From the NCBI GenBank assembly GCA_044359175.1, contig JBIKMO010000024.1, positions 1-27,455 of the forward strand: a stretch of 27,455 nt of DNA, given 5' to 3'. The notes below the pieces were generated by a model, which saw only the letters and a list, made by a program, of their open reading frames with translations, was not told where the DNA came from and searched no databases. Position 1 is the first letter of the stretch. Each line of letters opens with the position of its first letter. Position numbers and translations under genes: made by a program. This document shows, one piece after another, positions 14,162-22,048 of this stretch. Source of the stretch: UBA4615 sp044359175 (GTDB lineage Bacteria; Pseudomonadota; Gammaproteobacteria; Burkholderiales; Burkholderiaceae_E).

Positions 14162-15403
14162 GTGACGTCGCCCCCATCGCCCGACGAGTTCCGTACGCCG
14201 CGGCCGATCGCCGGTTGGCGCGTGGTCGCGACCGCCTTCTGCCTGGCGACTTACGCGTGGGGGCTGGGGTTCTACTCGCTGTCGCTGTACGTGCATCACC
14301 TGGGCGGGCCGCAGGGTTGGTCGTCGACGCTGCTGTCCACGCTGACCACCGCGTACTTCCTCGCCGGGGCGGTTGCGATCGGCGGGATGCAGCGTGCGGC
14401 CGCGCGGTTCGGTCGGCGCCGCGTCGCGATCGCCGGCGCGCTGCTGCTCGCCGCGGGCGTGGCCGCGCTGCCGCGCGCGACGCAGGTCGCCGGTCTGGCC
14501 GCCGCGTACCTCGTGATGGCGCTCGGCTGGGCGGCGACCTCGGGCACCGCGGTGAGCCACGTGATCGGGCTGTGGTTCGAGCGGCGCCGCGGCCTCGCGC
14601 TGAACCTCGCACTGACCGGCGCCAGCGCCTCCGGCTTCCTGCTGGTGCCGCTGCTCGCGTGGGCCATCGCCCGGTTCGGCGTGGCCGACGGGCTCGCCTG
14701 GGTCGCCGGTGCGGCCGCCCTGGCGATGGTCGCGCTGCTGGCGACCAATCTGCCCGAGCCCGAGGCGCGCCCCGCGCAGACCGACGCATCGGCGGCCGCC
14801 TCCGAGGCGAGCGGTGCGACCACGAAACGGCCGCTCGCCGACGCCGATGGGCGCCTCGCAGGCGTCACCCTGGTGTTCGCGATCGCGTGGCTCGCGCAGG
14901 TCGCGTTCCTCGCGCTGCAGGTGCCGCTGCTCGTTCCCGCGGTCGGTCCGGCGCTCGCCACGCTCGCGGTCGGAGCGACCACCGCCGCCTCGCTCGTCGG
15001 GCGGCTGCTGCTCGCGCCTCTGATCGACCGCGTCGACCACCGTCGCGCCACCGCCGCCAGCTGCGCGGTGCAGGCGCTCGGCATGGCCCTGCTGATCGCG
15101 AGCGACACGCCCGCCGCGGTGCTCGCCGGCAGCGTGCTGTTCGGCGTGTCGGTGGGCAACCTGGTCACGCTGCCGGCGATGTTCGCGCAGCGCGAGTTCG
15201 CGCCTGCGCGCTACGGCGCCGTGGTCGATCGCGTCTGGACGGTGGGTCAGCTCACCTTCGCGTTCGCGCCGGCGGGCGCGGGAGCGCTGCTCGCGGTCGC
15301 CGGCGGCCGAGACGCGGTGCTCGCCGCGTGCCTCGGGCTGCAGCTCGCCGCGGCGCTGCTGTGCGTGACGACGCGTCCGGGGCCGACGCGTCCCGACCGT
15401 TGA
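14162..15403 (+). CDS. MFS transporter
   Basis: The 413-residue inner-membrane protein has about twelve hydrophobic segments in two halves. The first half starts VVATAFCLATYAWGLGFYSL. The loop after helix 2 carries a form of the MFS signature (AARFGRRRVAIAGALLL). A polar Ala/Thr-rich cytoplasmic loop of about 30 residues (about 199-230) links the halves. The second half repeats the pattern, with LIDRVDHRRATAASC at the matching loop. It looks like the monocarboxylate/oxalate-formate type of MFS carrier, but the substrate cannot be read from sequence. The GTG start at 14162 has no strong ribosome-binding site; no upstream ATG fits better. It follows pepE and converges on the second ABC operon. 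Confidence 0.85.
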   Translation: MTSPPSPDEFRTPRPIAGWRVVATAFCLATYAWGLGFYSLSLYVHHLGGPQGWSSTLLSTLTTAYFLAGAVAIGGMQRAAARFGRRRVAIAGALLLAAGVAALPRATQVAGLAAAYLVMALGWAATSGTAVSHVIGLWFERRRGLALNLALTGASASGFLLVPLLAWAIARFGVADGLAWVAGAAALAMVALLATNLPEPEARPAQTDASAAASEASGATTKRPLADADGRLAGVTLVFAIAWLAQVAFLALQVPLLVPAVGPALATLAVGATTAASLVGRLLLAPLIDRVDHRRATAASCAVQALGMALLIASDTPAAVLAGSVLFGVSVGNLVTLPAMFAQREFAPARYGAVVDRVWTVGQLTFAFAPAGAGALLAVAGGRDAVLAACLGLQLAAALLCVTTRPGPTRPDR

Positions 15404-15498
15404 GGGGCTCGGTGGGCCGCGTAGCGCCTTGCGAGCGAATGCGACTTCCCGCATCGGCGCAGCGCCCGGGTGCGTCGCTTCGCGTGCGCGAGGCTGCC

Positions 15499-15517
15499 GT
15501 CGGTCTCGCCCACCGAC
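15499..15517. terminator. Weak hairpin between the MFS gene and the convergent ABC operon
   Basis: GTCGGT and ACCGAC form a 6-bp stem around a 7-base loop within the 156-bp gap between two convergent stop codons. There is no T-run. A second small stem (ATGCG/CGCAT) lies nearby at about 15439-15454. I see no gene in this gap. Confidence 0.22.
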
Positions 15518-15559
15518 CGGAGCGCGACCGCGGCGGCCGAGGCCGTCCCGGCGCCGCGC

Positions 15560-16339
15560 TCAACGCGCCCCGACGCGGTCGATGCCGATCAGCCTGTGCA
15601 GCGCCAGGGTCAGCGCGAGGCTGAGCGCGAGCAGGAACGTCGACATCGCCGCCAGGGTCGGATCGGGCGACTGCTCGAAGTACTCGATCATCTGCACCGG
15701 CAGCGTCTTGACGAACACGTTGCCCAGGAACAGCGCGATCGAGTAATTGTCGAACGAAGCGAGGAACGCGAACACCGCGCTGGCCAGCGCCGGCGGCAGC
15801 ATCACCGGCAGCATCACCGAGACACCGGCACGCAGCGGCGTCATGCCGAGGGTGCGGGCGGCGTCGATCAGCGTGAGGTCGAACATCGCCAGGCTCGCCG
15901 CGAACACGCGGACCACGTACGGCGTGGCGATCACCACGTGGATCAGCAGGATCTCCCAGGCCGGGCCCAGAGCCGCGAGCCCTCGGAAAAAGCCCAGGGC
16001 GGCGATGCCGATCACGATTCCGGGCAGCATCAGCGGCGACAGCACGAACAGCAGCACCGCGGCGCGGCCGGGAAAGCGACCGTACTGGAGCGCGAACGCG
16101 AGCGGGATGCCGATCGCGAGGCAGACCGCGGTCGTCGCCGCGGCGATACCGGCCGACAGCCGGAAAGACCGCCAGAACTCCTCGCGCACGAGCAGCGCCC
16201 GATACCAGCGCAGCGACCACTCCCCGGCGCCGTGGGTGAACGAGGTGCCCGGGCTGAATGACGACCACGCCATCACGGCCAGCGGTGCCAGCAGGAATGC
16301 CGCGGTCAGCAGCGCGATGCCGATCAGCGTCGCCCGCAT
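15560..16339 (-). CDS. ABC transporter permease (second permease of the oxygenase-linked importer)
   Basis: The 259-residue inner-membrane permease starts with a helix (LIGIALLTAAFLLAPLAVMA) followed by a periplasmic segment (SSFSPGTSFTHGAGEWSLRW), as in PotC-type permeases. The EAA loop reads IDAARTLGMTPLRAGVSVMLP. Later segments FLASFDNYSIALFLG and VQMIEYFEQSPDPTLAAMS are typical of polyamine-like importers. The ATG shares one base with the stop of the upstream permease (TGATG), so translation is coupled. It is the last gene of the operon that starts with the ATPase at 20445. The substrate is unknown. Confidence 0.88.
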   Translation of the reverse strand: MRATLIGIALLTAAFLLAPLAVMAWSSFSPGTSFTHGAGEWSLRWYRALLVREEFWRSFRLSAGIAAATTAVCLAIGIPLAFALQYGRFPGRAAVLLFVLSPLMLPGIVIGIAALGFFRGLAALGPAWEILLIHVVIATPYVVRVFAASLAMFDLTLIDAARTLGMTPLRAGVSVMLPVMLPPALASAVFAFLASFDNYSIALFLGNVFVKTLPVQMIEYFEQSPDPTLAAMSTFLLALSLALTLALHRLIGIDRVGAR

Positions 16340-17205
16340 CAGCGCAGACGTCCGGCGAGCGACCGCATCAGCGCGGGCGCGGCGATCACCACCACCGCGA
16401 GCGTGATCATCACGGTGGCGAGCATCGCACCGCGCCGATCGTCGAACAGCACCAGGTACGCCGAGACCGCCTGGCGCGACAGCACCGGATACCGATCGCC
16501 GATCAGCAGCGTCGGGATCGCATAGGCCGCGATCGTCTGGGTGAACACGAGCACCGCCCCGGCGACGATCCCGGGCGCGGCCAGCGGCAGGATGACGCGC
16601 AGCAGCACCGCCGCGGGCGAAGCGCCCAGCGTCGCGGCTGCGCCGAGCAGCGTTCGGTCGATCTGAGAGAGCACCGCGTAGACCGGCAGGATCACGAACG
16701 GCAGCAGCAGATTCACGGTGCCGAGCACCAGCGAGGGCACGGTGAACAGCATGCGCACCGGCGCCTCGGCCAGACCCAGACCTTCGATCGCGGTGGCGAC
16801 CATGCCGTTGGTGCGCAGCAGGATCATCCAGCCGAATGCCTTGACGATCGTCGCGGCAGTCAGCGGGACCACTGCCGCCGCGAGCACCAGGTTGCGTACC
16901 CACGGCGCGGCCCACCAGGCGCCGATCGCCGCTGCCGTGCCGATCAGAACGCACAGCGCGGTCACCTGCAGGCCGTAGGTCAGCGTGTTGAGTACGACCC
17001 GCCGCCCGAACGGCCGGCCGAGATACTCGAGCGCCGCGCCGAACGGTACTGCGCCGTCCGCGCCGCGCACGATCAGCAGCAGGAGCGGCACGACGTAGAA
17101 CGCGATCAGGAATGCGACCGCGGGCACGGCCAGGATCCACAGACCGGATGCCCGGACCGCGAGGCCAGCAGCCCCGCGGCCCACTGCGGCGGGTGCGCGC
17201 GACAA
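16339..17205 (-). CDS. ABC transporter permease (first permease of the oxygenase-linked importer)
   Basis: The product is an inner-membrane permease of about 288 residues, with a first helix at SGLWILAVPAVAFLIAFYVV and several more. The EAA loop is LLGAAATLGASPAAVLLRVILP. The region after it, IAAYAIPTLLIGDRYPVLSRQ, resembles PotB-like permeases. The start is uncertain. TTG at 17205 (nine bases after the binding-protein stop) is the conventional choice and GTG at 17184 is an alternative. A CTG at 17217 overlaps the preceding stop as CTGA, as in the first ABC operon. None has a good ribosome-binding site, so coupling to the upstream gene is likely. The stop overlaps the next permease by one base. 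Confidence 0.85.
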   Translation of the reverse strand: MSRAPAAVGRGAAGLAVRASGLWILAVPAVAFLIAFYVVPLLLLIVRGADGAVPFGAALEYLGRPFGRRVVLNTLTYGLQVTALCVLIGTAAAIGAWWAAPWVRNLVLAAAVVPLTAATIVKAFGWMILLRTNGMVATAIEGLGLAEAPVRMLFTVPSLVLGTVNLLLPFVILPVYAVLSQIDRTLLGAAATLGASPAAVLLRVILPLAAPGIVAGAVLVFTQTIAAYAIPTLLIGDRYPVLSRQAVSAYLVLFDDRRGAMLATVMITLAVVVIAAPALMRSLAGRLR

Positions 17206-17213
17206 CGAACGGC

Positions 17214-18257
17214 TCAGCCGGCGAACAGGCTGGTGTACCGGTCGATCCACGCCGCCCGGTGCTTCTCGATGAACTCCCAGTCGCTCACGAACATCCTGTC
17301 CATCGGCACGACGTTCGGAGGCAGGGCGACCTTGCGGTTGGCCGGGCTGTCGTTGGCCTCGTCGAGGAAGATCTTCTGAACCTCGGGGCTGAGCAGCAGA
17401 TCCACGAACGCGTGGGCGGTCTCCAGGTGTTTCGCGTTGCGCACGATCGCGACGCTCGACGACAGCGCGAACGACCCCTCGGTCGGCAGCGCGAGCTCGA
17501 TCGGTGCGCCGGCCTGTTGGCGCTCGACGATGTAGGACGTGAACAGCCCGGCCGCGAGCCAGGCCTCGCCCTGGTCGAGCATCGACGCGACCACCGGCGT
17601 GTTGTCGTACACGAGCGCGACGTTCGGCCGCAGCGAGGCAAGCTTCCGAAATCCGGCCTCGGTCTCGTACTGCGCTCGCGCGAAGGGCAGCCCGGTCTCG
17701 AGGTGGGCTGCGACCGTGAGCAGGAACACCGCGGTCGTACGGGTCATCGCCGGGATCATCACGCGGCGCCGGTACGTCGGCTGCCACACGTCCGCCCAGC
17801 TGCGCATGGAGCTGTCGCGCACCAGTCGCGTGTTGTACGCGATCGCCGATCGCGGCGCCTTGAAGTTGACGTACAGGCCATCGCTGCGGACCGACCCGGG
17901 CGCCAGATCCGCAAGGTTCGGCAACGCTTTCGCGTCGAGTCGGGCGATCAGGTTGCGGTTGCGGGCGGTGATCATCACCGGCTCGTCGATCATCACCACC
18001 GACAGCAGCGGATCGGACTGCTGCGCCTCGATCTTGCGCAGGTTCGCGAGCGAGTTCGAGCCGTCGTACACCAGCTTGAACCCGGTGCGCTTCGTGAACA
18101 GCGGACCGATGCTCTTGTTGAAGGTCGCAGCCTGTCCGGCCGGACCGCCGACCACCAGCGTGCGCTCCTGGGCGCTCAGGATCGCCGGGCAGGCGAGGCT
18201 GGCCGCGGCGGCGGTCGTGCCGCCGGCGACCACCCGACGACGGGGATTCGTGATCAT
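17214..18257 (-). CDS. ABC transporter periplasmic solute-binding protein with twin-arginine-like signal
   Basis: The product has 347 residues. The N-terminus ITNPRRRVVAGGTTAAAASL carries consecutive arginines before a hydrophobic stretch and a cleavage-like ILSAQ, so export by Tat or Sec is likely. The mature protein is a family 1 binding protein of the iron/polyamine type: SIGPLFTKRTGFKLVYDGSN, SVVMIDEPVMITARN, SAIAYNTRLVRD, WADVWQPTYRRRVMIPAM and HAFVDLLLSPEVQKIFLDEA. It captures the solute for the two permeases that follow. The ATG has GAGGAG six bases upstream, the strongest ribosome-binding site in this operon, as expected for an abundant binding protein. It lies 32 bases after the oxygenase gene. 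The ligand is unknown. Confidence 0.87.
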   Translation of the reverse strand: MITNPRRRVVAGGTTAAAASLACPAILSAQERTLVVGGPAGQAATFNKSIGPLFTKRTGFKLVYDGSNSLANLRKIEAQQSDPLLSVVMIDEPVMITARNRNLIARLDAKALPNLADLAPGSVRSDGLYVNFKAPRSAIAYNTRLVRDSSMRSWADVWQPTYRRRVMIPAMTRTTAVFLLTVAAHLETGLPFARAQYETEAGFRKLASLRPNVALVYDNTPVVASMLDQGEAWLAAGLFTSYIVERQQAGAPIELALPTEGSFALSSSVAIVRNAKHLETAHAFVDLLLSPEVQKIFLDEANDSPANRKVALPPNVVPMDRMFVSDWEFIEKHRAAWIDRYTSLFAG

Positions 18258-18289
18258 GCGGTGCTCCTCGGGGAGTGGGTTCTTGAGGG

Positions 18290-19300
18290 TCAGGTCGCCT
18301 GGCCGCGCGATCGAAGCATCTTGGCGCGCATCCAGTCGCCGGCGATGATCGGCTCATGACGCGAACGCTCGCCGGGCTGCAGGCAGGTGGGCGCGACCTC
18401 GATCAGCGCATCGAAGTCGGTCTTCTGGAAGTACGCGAGCGACAGCCGCTCTCGGCTCGTCCATTCGCCGGCAGGCAGCACGACGCGGTGCGGCGTCGAC
18501 ACCCAGCGGTCGTTCGTCCAGCGCGCGAGCAGGTCGCCGATGTTCAGGATGATCTCGCCCGGCGCGGTGCGCACGTCGAGCCAGTCCTGGTTTCTTGGCC
18601 TGACCTGCAGCCCAGGCGGACCGTCGGTGCGCTGGTGGAGCAGGGTGAGCACGCCATTGTCGGTGTGCTCGCCGCGACGCAGCTGCCCCGGCAGCGGTGG
18701 CGCCGACAGCGGCGGATAGTTGATCAGCGTGCAGGTCGAGCAGTGCCGCCGCAGTTTCGAGGCGAAGAACGCGGGGTCGAGTTCGAGCGCGATCGCGGCC
18801 AGCCGCATCAGGCGCAATGCGAGCTGCTCCATCGTTCGGTAGTAGTCCTCGAACTGCTCGCGAAACCCGGGCACCTGCGGCCAGAAGTTGGGCGCGTAGG
18901 TCAGGCCGAACGCCGGATCGTGGTAATAGGGATCGTCCAGGCCGTCGACCCGAGCGATCATGTAGGTCTCGCCGAGATCGCCCGGTGCGCGAGCCGCATC
19001 GGCCTTGTGCGACCCGACCGCGCTGCGGTGGGTTCCGACCGCGCTGTAGCCGCGGAACAGCCCAGGTCGGTCGGGCAGGTAGCGCAGCTTCTCGGACTCG
19101 GGCAGGCCGAAGAACCGCCGGGCGATCGCATAGGTGCGGTCGAAGCGTTCCGTCGGCACGCCGTGGCCCCGGATCGTGGCGAACCCGAGGGTCGAGAATG
19201 CACGATCGAGCTCGAGCGCGGCGGTGCGGTCCGTCTCGGGCGTGCCGGTGAGGCTGAGGTCGATCGAGGAGACGGTCACTTCGGTCATCGGCGGACTCAT
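18290..19300 (-). CDS. 2-oxoglutarate/Fe(II)-dependent oxygenase (isopenicillin N synthase-like family)
   Basis: This 336-residue cytoplasmic oxygenase has a DIOX_N-like N-terminal half (AFSTLGFATIRGHGVPTERF, about 35-53) and a double-stranded beta-helix core. The iron ligands are His212 and Asp214 (GEHTDNG) and His271 (STPHRVV). The 2-oxoglutarate carboxylate motif RxS is Arg285-x-Ser287 (RERLSLAYF). NYPP (about 194-197) is also typical of this superfamily. Members hydroxylate, desaturate or demethylate small molecules. The ATG at 19300 overlaps the stop of the ABC ATPase gene (ATGA), favouring it over the ATG at 19288. Its place between the ATPase and binding-protein genes strongly suggests that it modifies the imported solute. 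The reaction itself cannot be named. Confidence 0.88.
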   Translation of the reverse strand: MSPPMTEVTVSSIDLSLTGTPETDRTAALELDRAFSTLGFATIRGHGVPTERFDRTYAIARRFFGLPESEKLRYLPDRPGLFRGYSAVGTHRSAVGSHKADAARAPGDLGETYMIARVDGLDDPYYHDPAFGLTYAPNFWPQVPGFREQFEDYYRTMEQLALRLMRLAAIALELDPAFFASKLRRHCSTCTLINYPPLSAPPLPGQLRRGEHTDNGVLTLLHQRTDGPPGLQVRPRNQDWLDVRTAPGEIILNIGDLLARWTNDRWVSTPHRVVLPAGEWTSRERLSLAYFQKTDFDALIEVAPTCLQPGERSRHEPIIAGDWMRAKMLRSRGQAT

Positions 19301-20445
19301 CGGTGCTCGGAAGGTGTCGGATCGCTCGGAACGTACGGCGCCGCGGCGGTGCTGACGAGGCTCTCGGGGGATGTGTCCGCGTCCCCGGCGGGGAACACGT
19401 ACGTGTCGGCCACCGGCCAGGCCACGGTCACGCGCTCGCCGGGCTGAAGACGCTCGAGCGGCGGGTCCAGTTCGGCCTGCAGACGGTCGCCAGCGCGTGC
19501 GTCGAAGGTCACCAGCACTCGCGAACCCAGAAAGATTCGGTCTGCCACCCCGAGCGTCAGATGGTTCGTGCCGGCCCTGTCGGTCATGCCCAGCGTCAGC
19601 CGCTCGGGGCGCAGGCCGACGTCGACCCGCGTCCCCGGACGGAAGCGGCGCGGCGAGCGCACCGGCCCGTAGGCCGTGTCGATCGTGACGCCGTCGGGGC
19701 CATCGGAGGCGACGCGGCCCGCGAGCAGGCAGGAGCGCCCGACGAAGTCGAGCACGAAGCGCGAACCGGGGCGTTCGTACAGCTCGGCTGGGGTGCTCAG
19801 CTGGATCATTCGGCCGGCCTGCATCACGCCGATCCGATCGGCGAGCACCAGCGCCTCGTCCTGATCGTGCGTGACGAAGATCGACGTGATGCCCAGACGC
19901 CGCAGCAACTGGCGCAGCTCGACCTGCACGGCCTCGCGCAGCTTACGGTCCAGCGCCGCGAGCGGTTCGTCGAGCAGCAGCACGTCGGGCCGGATCGCGA
20001 GCGCGCGGGCCAGAGCCACGCGCTGCTGCTGCCCGCCCGACAACCCCCTCACCGACCGGTCCGCAAGCGCCTCCATGCGGACCAGCGCGAGGCATTCGGC
20101 GACGCGGTTGCGTCGCTCGGCTCCCGAGGCACCCCGTACACGCAGCCCGAACGCGACGTTCTCGGCGACCGACAGGTGCGGGAACAGCGCATAGCTCTGG
20201 AACACGACGCCGAGGTTGCGCCGGTGGGCGGGCAGCCCGGTCACGTCCCGTCCGTCGATCCGCACCGTCCCTCGGTCCGGCGCGACCAGACCGGCGACGA
20301 TGCGCAGCAGCGTGGTCTTGCCGCACCCCGACGGACCGAGAAGCGCGACGAACTCGCCGCGCCGCATCTCCAGCGCGACCTCTTCCAGCACCGTGGACCC
20401 GCCGTAGGTCTTGGCAACACCGTGCACCCCGACGAACGGGCTCAT
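19297..20445 (-). CDS. ABC transporter ATP-binding protein of the oxygenase-linked importer
   Basis: The 382-residue ATPase has Walker A GPSGCGKT at 37-44, Q-loop Gln83 (VVFQS), signature LSGGQ at 135-139, Walker B LLLDEP at 156-161 and H-loop His193 (FVTHDQDEA). A TOBE-type regulatory region follows (VDVGLRPERLTLG, then IFLGSRVLVTFDARAGDRL), as in PotA-type importer ATPases. The frame stays open far upstream, but coding character and homology begin at the ATG at 20445. It is the first gene of the operon, with the oxygenase, binding protein and permeases behind it. A sigma-54-like promoter lies about 150 bases upstream. The gene order, with the ATPase first and the permeases last, differs from the first ABC operon in this window. 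Confidence 0.92.
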   Translation of the reverse strand: MSPFVGVHGVAKTYGGSTVLEEVALEMRRGEFVALLGPSGCGKTTLLRIVAGLVAPDRGTVRIDGRDVTGLPAHRRNLGVVFQSYALFPHLSVAENVAFGLRVRGASGAERRNRVAECLALVRMEALADRSVRGLSGGQQQRVALARALAIRPDVLLLDEPLAALDRKLREAVQVELRQLLRRLGITSIFVTHDQDEALVLADRIGVMQAGRMIQLSTPAELYERPGSRFVLDFVGRSCLLAGRVASDGPDGVTIDTAYGPVRSPRRFRPGTRVDVGLRPERLTLGMTDRAGTNHLTLGVADRIFLGSRVLVTFDARAGDRLQAELDPPLERLQPGERVTVAWPVADTYVFPAGDADTSPESLVSTAAAPYVPSDPTPSEHR

Positions 20446-20608
20446 CGTCCGGGCCGGGTGCGCGGGAGCGGTCTCACACGGCTCGCACCGCGACCGCGCG
20501 TCGAACGGGCACGGGGCGGGTGCGCCGCTCCGTAGCCCTCCCTGGTGTGGTGCGACCGGATCAATCGACTCTGCCGAGACCGCGATGGATTTCCAGTGAA
20601 CGAGCGAT

Positions 20609-20624
20609 TGCAAGTTGCGGGCCA
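20609..20624 (-). promoter_or_regulatory. Sigma-54 (RpoN) -24/-12 promoter of the ABC-oxygenase operon
   Basis: Read on the minus strand the site is TGGCCCGCAACTTGCA. It matches the consensus TGGCACGN4TTGCW at all but one position, with the invariant GG and GC exactly 12 bases apart. Transcription would start near 20598, giving a leader of about 150 bases before the ATPase ATG at 20445. Sigma-54 promoters need an enhancer-binding activator at upstream sites; the repeats at 20667-20690 lie about 70-90 bases upstream of the predicted start. No activator gene is in the window. Confidence 0.6.
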
Positions 20625-20666
20625 TCCCGGACCCGCGACGTGGCGCGAGGGTCCGGAATCCGCAGA

Positions 20667-20690
20667 TCGGCACGTCGGCACGTCGGCACG
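20667..20690. repeat. Three tandem copies of TCGGCACG, candidate activator-binding site
   Basis: TCGGCACG is repeated three times without gaps (20667-20674, 20675-20682, 20683-20690). Related CCGCACG and GGCACG steps continue to about 20704. The array lies about 70-90 bases upstream of the predicted sigma-54 start site, a usual place for enhancer-type binding sites. It could equally serve the divergent gene at 20791. Confidence 0.5.
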
Positions 20691-20697
20691 CCGCACG

Positions 20698-20713
20698 TGG
20701 CACGTACACTGGG
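20698..20713 (+). promoter_or_regulatory. Partial sigma-54-like element facing the enolase-superfamily gene
   Basis: TGGCACGTACACTGGG has a perfect -24 half (TGGCACG). The -12 half reads CTGGG instead of TTGCW, so the nearly invariant C is missing. It may be a poor promoter, or simply part of the repeat region. Confidence 0.18.
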
Positions 20714-20790
20714 CGCGGGCCGATCGCCGACGGTGCATCCCCCGGGTACAGTCCCACCACACGCCCGCACTGCCGGGCCGCGGAGGCGCG

Positions 20791-21969
20791 ATGAGGATCG
20801 AGTCGGTCGAGCTGTTCTACCTGTCGATGCCGCAGGTCACCACCGAGGCCGACGGCAGCCAGGACGCGTTGCTGGTGCGGGTGCGGGGCGGCGGCGAGAC
20901 CGGGCACGGCGAGTGCGAGGCCGCGCCCCTGCCGTCGATCGCTGCGTTCGTGTGCCCGATGTCGCACGGCGTGTGCCGGCCGGTGGGCGCGTCGGTGCTG
21001 GGCCGTACGCTCGACGGGCCGCAGGACATCGCGCGCATCGCCGCCGACGTCGCCTACGACAGCATGGACCTGCTGCAGGCGGCGCACACGTTCTCGGGCG
21101 TGGAGATGGCTCTGTGGGACCTGCTCGGCAAGGTGCGCGGCGAACCGGTGTGGCGCCTGCTCGGCTGGCCGCGTTCGCACCGCAAGACGCCGTACGCGTC
21201 GATGCTCTTCGCCGACACCCCGCAGGCCACGCTCGAGCGCGCACGCGCGGTGCGGGCACGGGGCTTTCGCGCGGCGAAGTTCGGCTGGGGCCCGATCGGG
21301 CGCGGCACGCCCGCCGAGGACGCGGATCAACTCGTCGCGGCGCGCGAGGGGCTGGGCGCTGAGGCGGTCCTGCTGGTGGACGTGGGCCAGATCTTCGGCG
21401 AGGACGTCGAGCGCGCGGCCGCACGTCTGGCGGCGCTCGAGGCGGCCGGTGCGGCGTGGCTGGAGGAGCCGTTCCACGCCGCGGCGCTGGAGGCGTACGG
21501 CGCGCTCGCGGCGCGCAGCCCGCGGGTACCGCTGGCCGGCGGCGAAGGGGCGCACAACGTCGCGATGGCGCGCCACTTGATGGACTTCGGCCGCGTCGGC
21601 TTCATCCAGATCGACTGCGGCCGCATCGGCGGCATCGGCGCGGCGCGGCAGGTGGCCGACCTGGCGGTGGCGCGCGGCGTCACCTACGTGAACCACACCT
21701 TCACCACGCATCTCGCGCTCAGCGCGTCGCTGCAGCCGTACGCCGGGCTCGCCGACCACGCGCTGTGCGAGTATCCGGTCGACCCCAAGCCGCTGGCGGT
21801 CGAACTGGTCGCCAACCCGCTGGCGCGCGACGCCGCCGGCGAGATCGCCGCGCCGCAGGCGCCCGGTCTGGGCATCGCAATCGATCCTGCGGCGGTGAAG
21901 CGCTACCTGCAGGATCTGGAGATCACCGTCGGCGGCCGGGTGCTGTACCGTACGCCCGCAGTGGATTGA
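20791..21969 (+). CDS. Mandelate racemase/muconate lactonizing enzyme family protein (enolase superfamily)
   Basis: The 392-residue product has an N-terminal capping domain and a C-terminal TIM barrel. The probable Mg2+ ligands are Asp197 (LLVDVGQ), Glu225 (WLEEPF) and Glu252 (AGGEGAHN). An Asp275/His302 pair (QIDCGRIGG, VNHTFTTH) has the same 27-residue spacing as the Asp270/His297 dyad of mandelate racemase. On the other face only Lys163 is present (AAKFGWGPIG), without the usual second lysine of KxK. Such enzymes remove a proton next to a carboxylate, often as sugar-acid or hydroxyacid dehydratases. The ATG at 20791 has GGAGG just upstream. The SDR gene follows after 79 bases, so the pair may dehydrate and oxidise one carbon source. 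The substrate is unknown. Confidence 0.88.
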   Translation: MRIESVELFYLSMPQVTTEADGSQDALLVRVRGGGETGHGECEAAPLPSIAAFVCPMSHGVCRPVGASVLGRTLDGPQDIARIAADVAYDSMDLLQAAHTFSGVEMALWDLLGKVRGEPVWRLLGWPRSHRKTPYASMLFADTPQATLERARAVRARGFRAAKFGWGPIGRGTPAEDADQLVAAREGLGAEAVLLVDVGQIFGEDVERAAARLAALEAAGAAWLEEPFHAAALEAYGALAARSPRVPLAGGEGAHNVAMARHLMDFGRVGFIQIDCGRIGGIGAARQVADLAVARGVTYVNHTFTTHLALSASLQPYAGLADHALCEYPVDPKPLAVELVANPLARDAAGEIAAPQAPGLGIAIDPAAVKRYLQDLEITVGGRVLYRTPAVD

Positions 21970-22048
21970 GTGACCGCGCCCCAGGCCGCGGCAGCGGCCG
22001 ACGGTGACGCGGGGCCGGCCCGTCGTGGCGAGAGGGCAGGAGACCGGG

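Larger units (their letters stand above)
20446..20790. other. 345-bp divergent regulatory region without a gene
   Basis: This gap separates the start codons of the ABC-oxygenase operon (minus) and the enolase-superfamily gene (plus). I find no credible small gene in it. It is locally less G+C-rich near 20560-20620. It holds a sigma-54-like promoter on the minus strand, a three-copy 8-bp repeat, a partial sigma-54-like element on the plus strand, and a TACACT at 20705-20710 that could be a sigma-70 -10 box for the plus-strand gene. Confidence 0.7.

Noticed and set aside
13310..15454. A 714-codon minus-strand open frame covering pepE and the MFS gene
   Set aside because: Composition is almost all Arg, Gly, Glu, Gln and His, typical of antisense translation; both genes beneath it are well supported on the plus strand.
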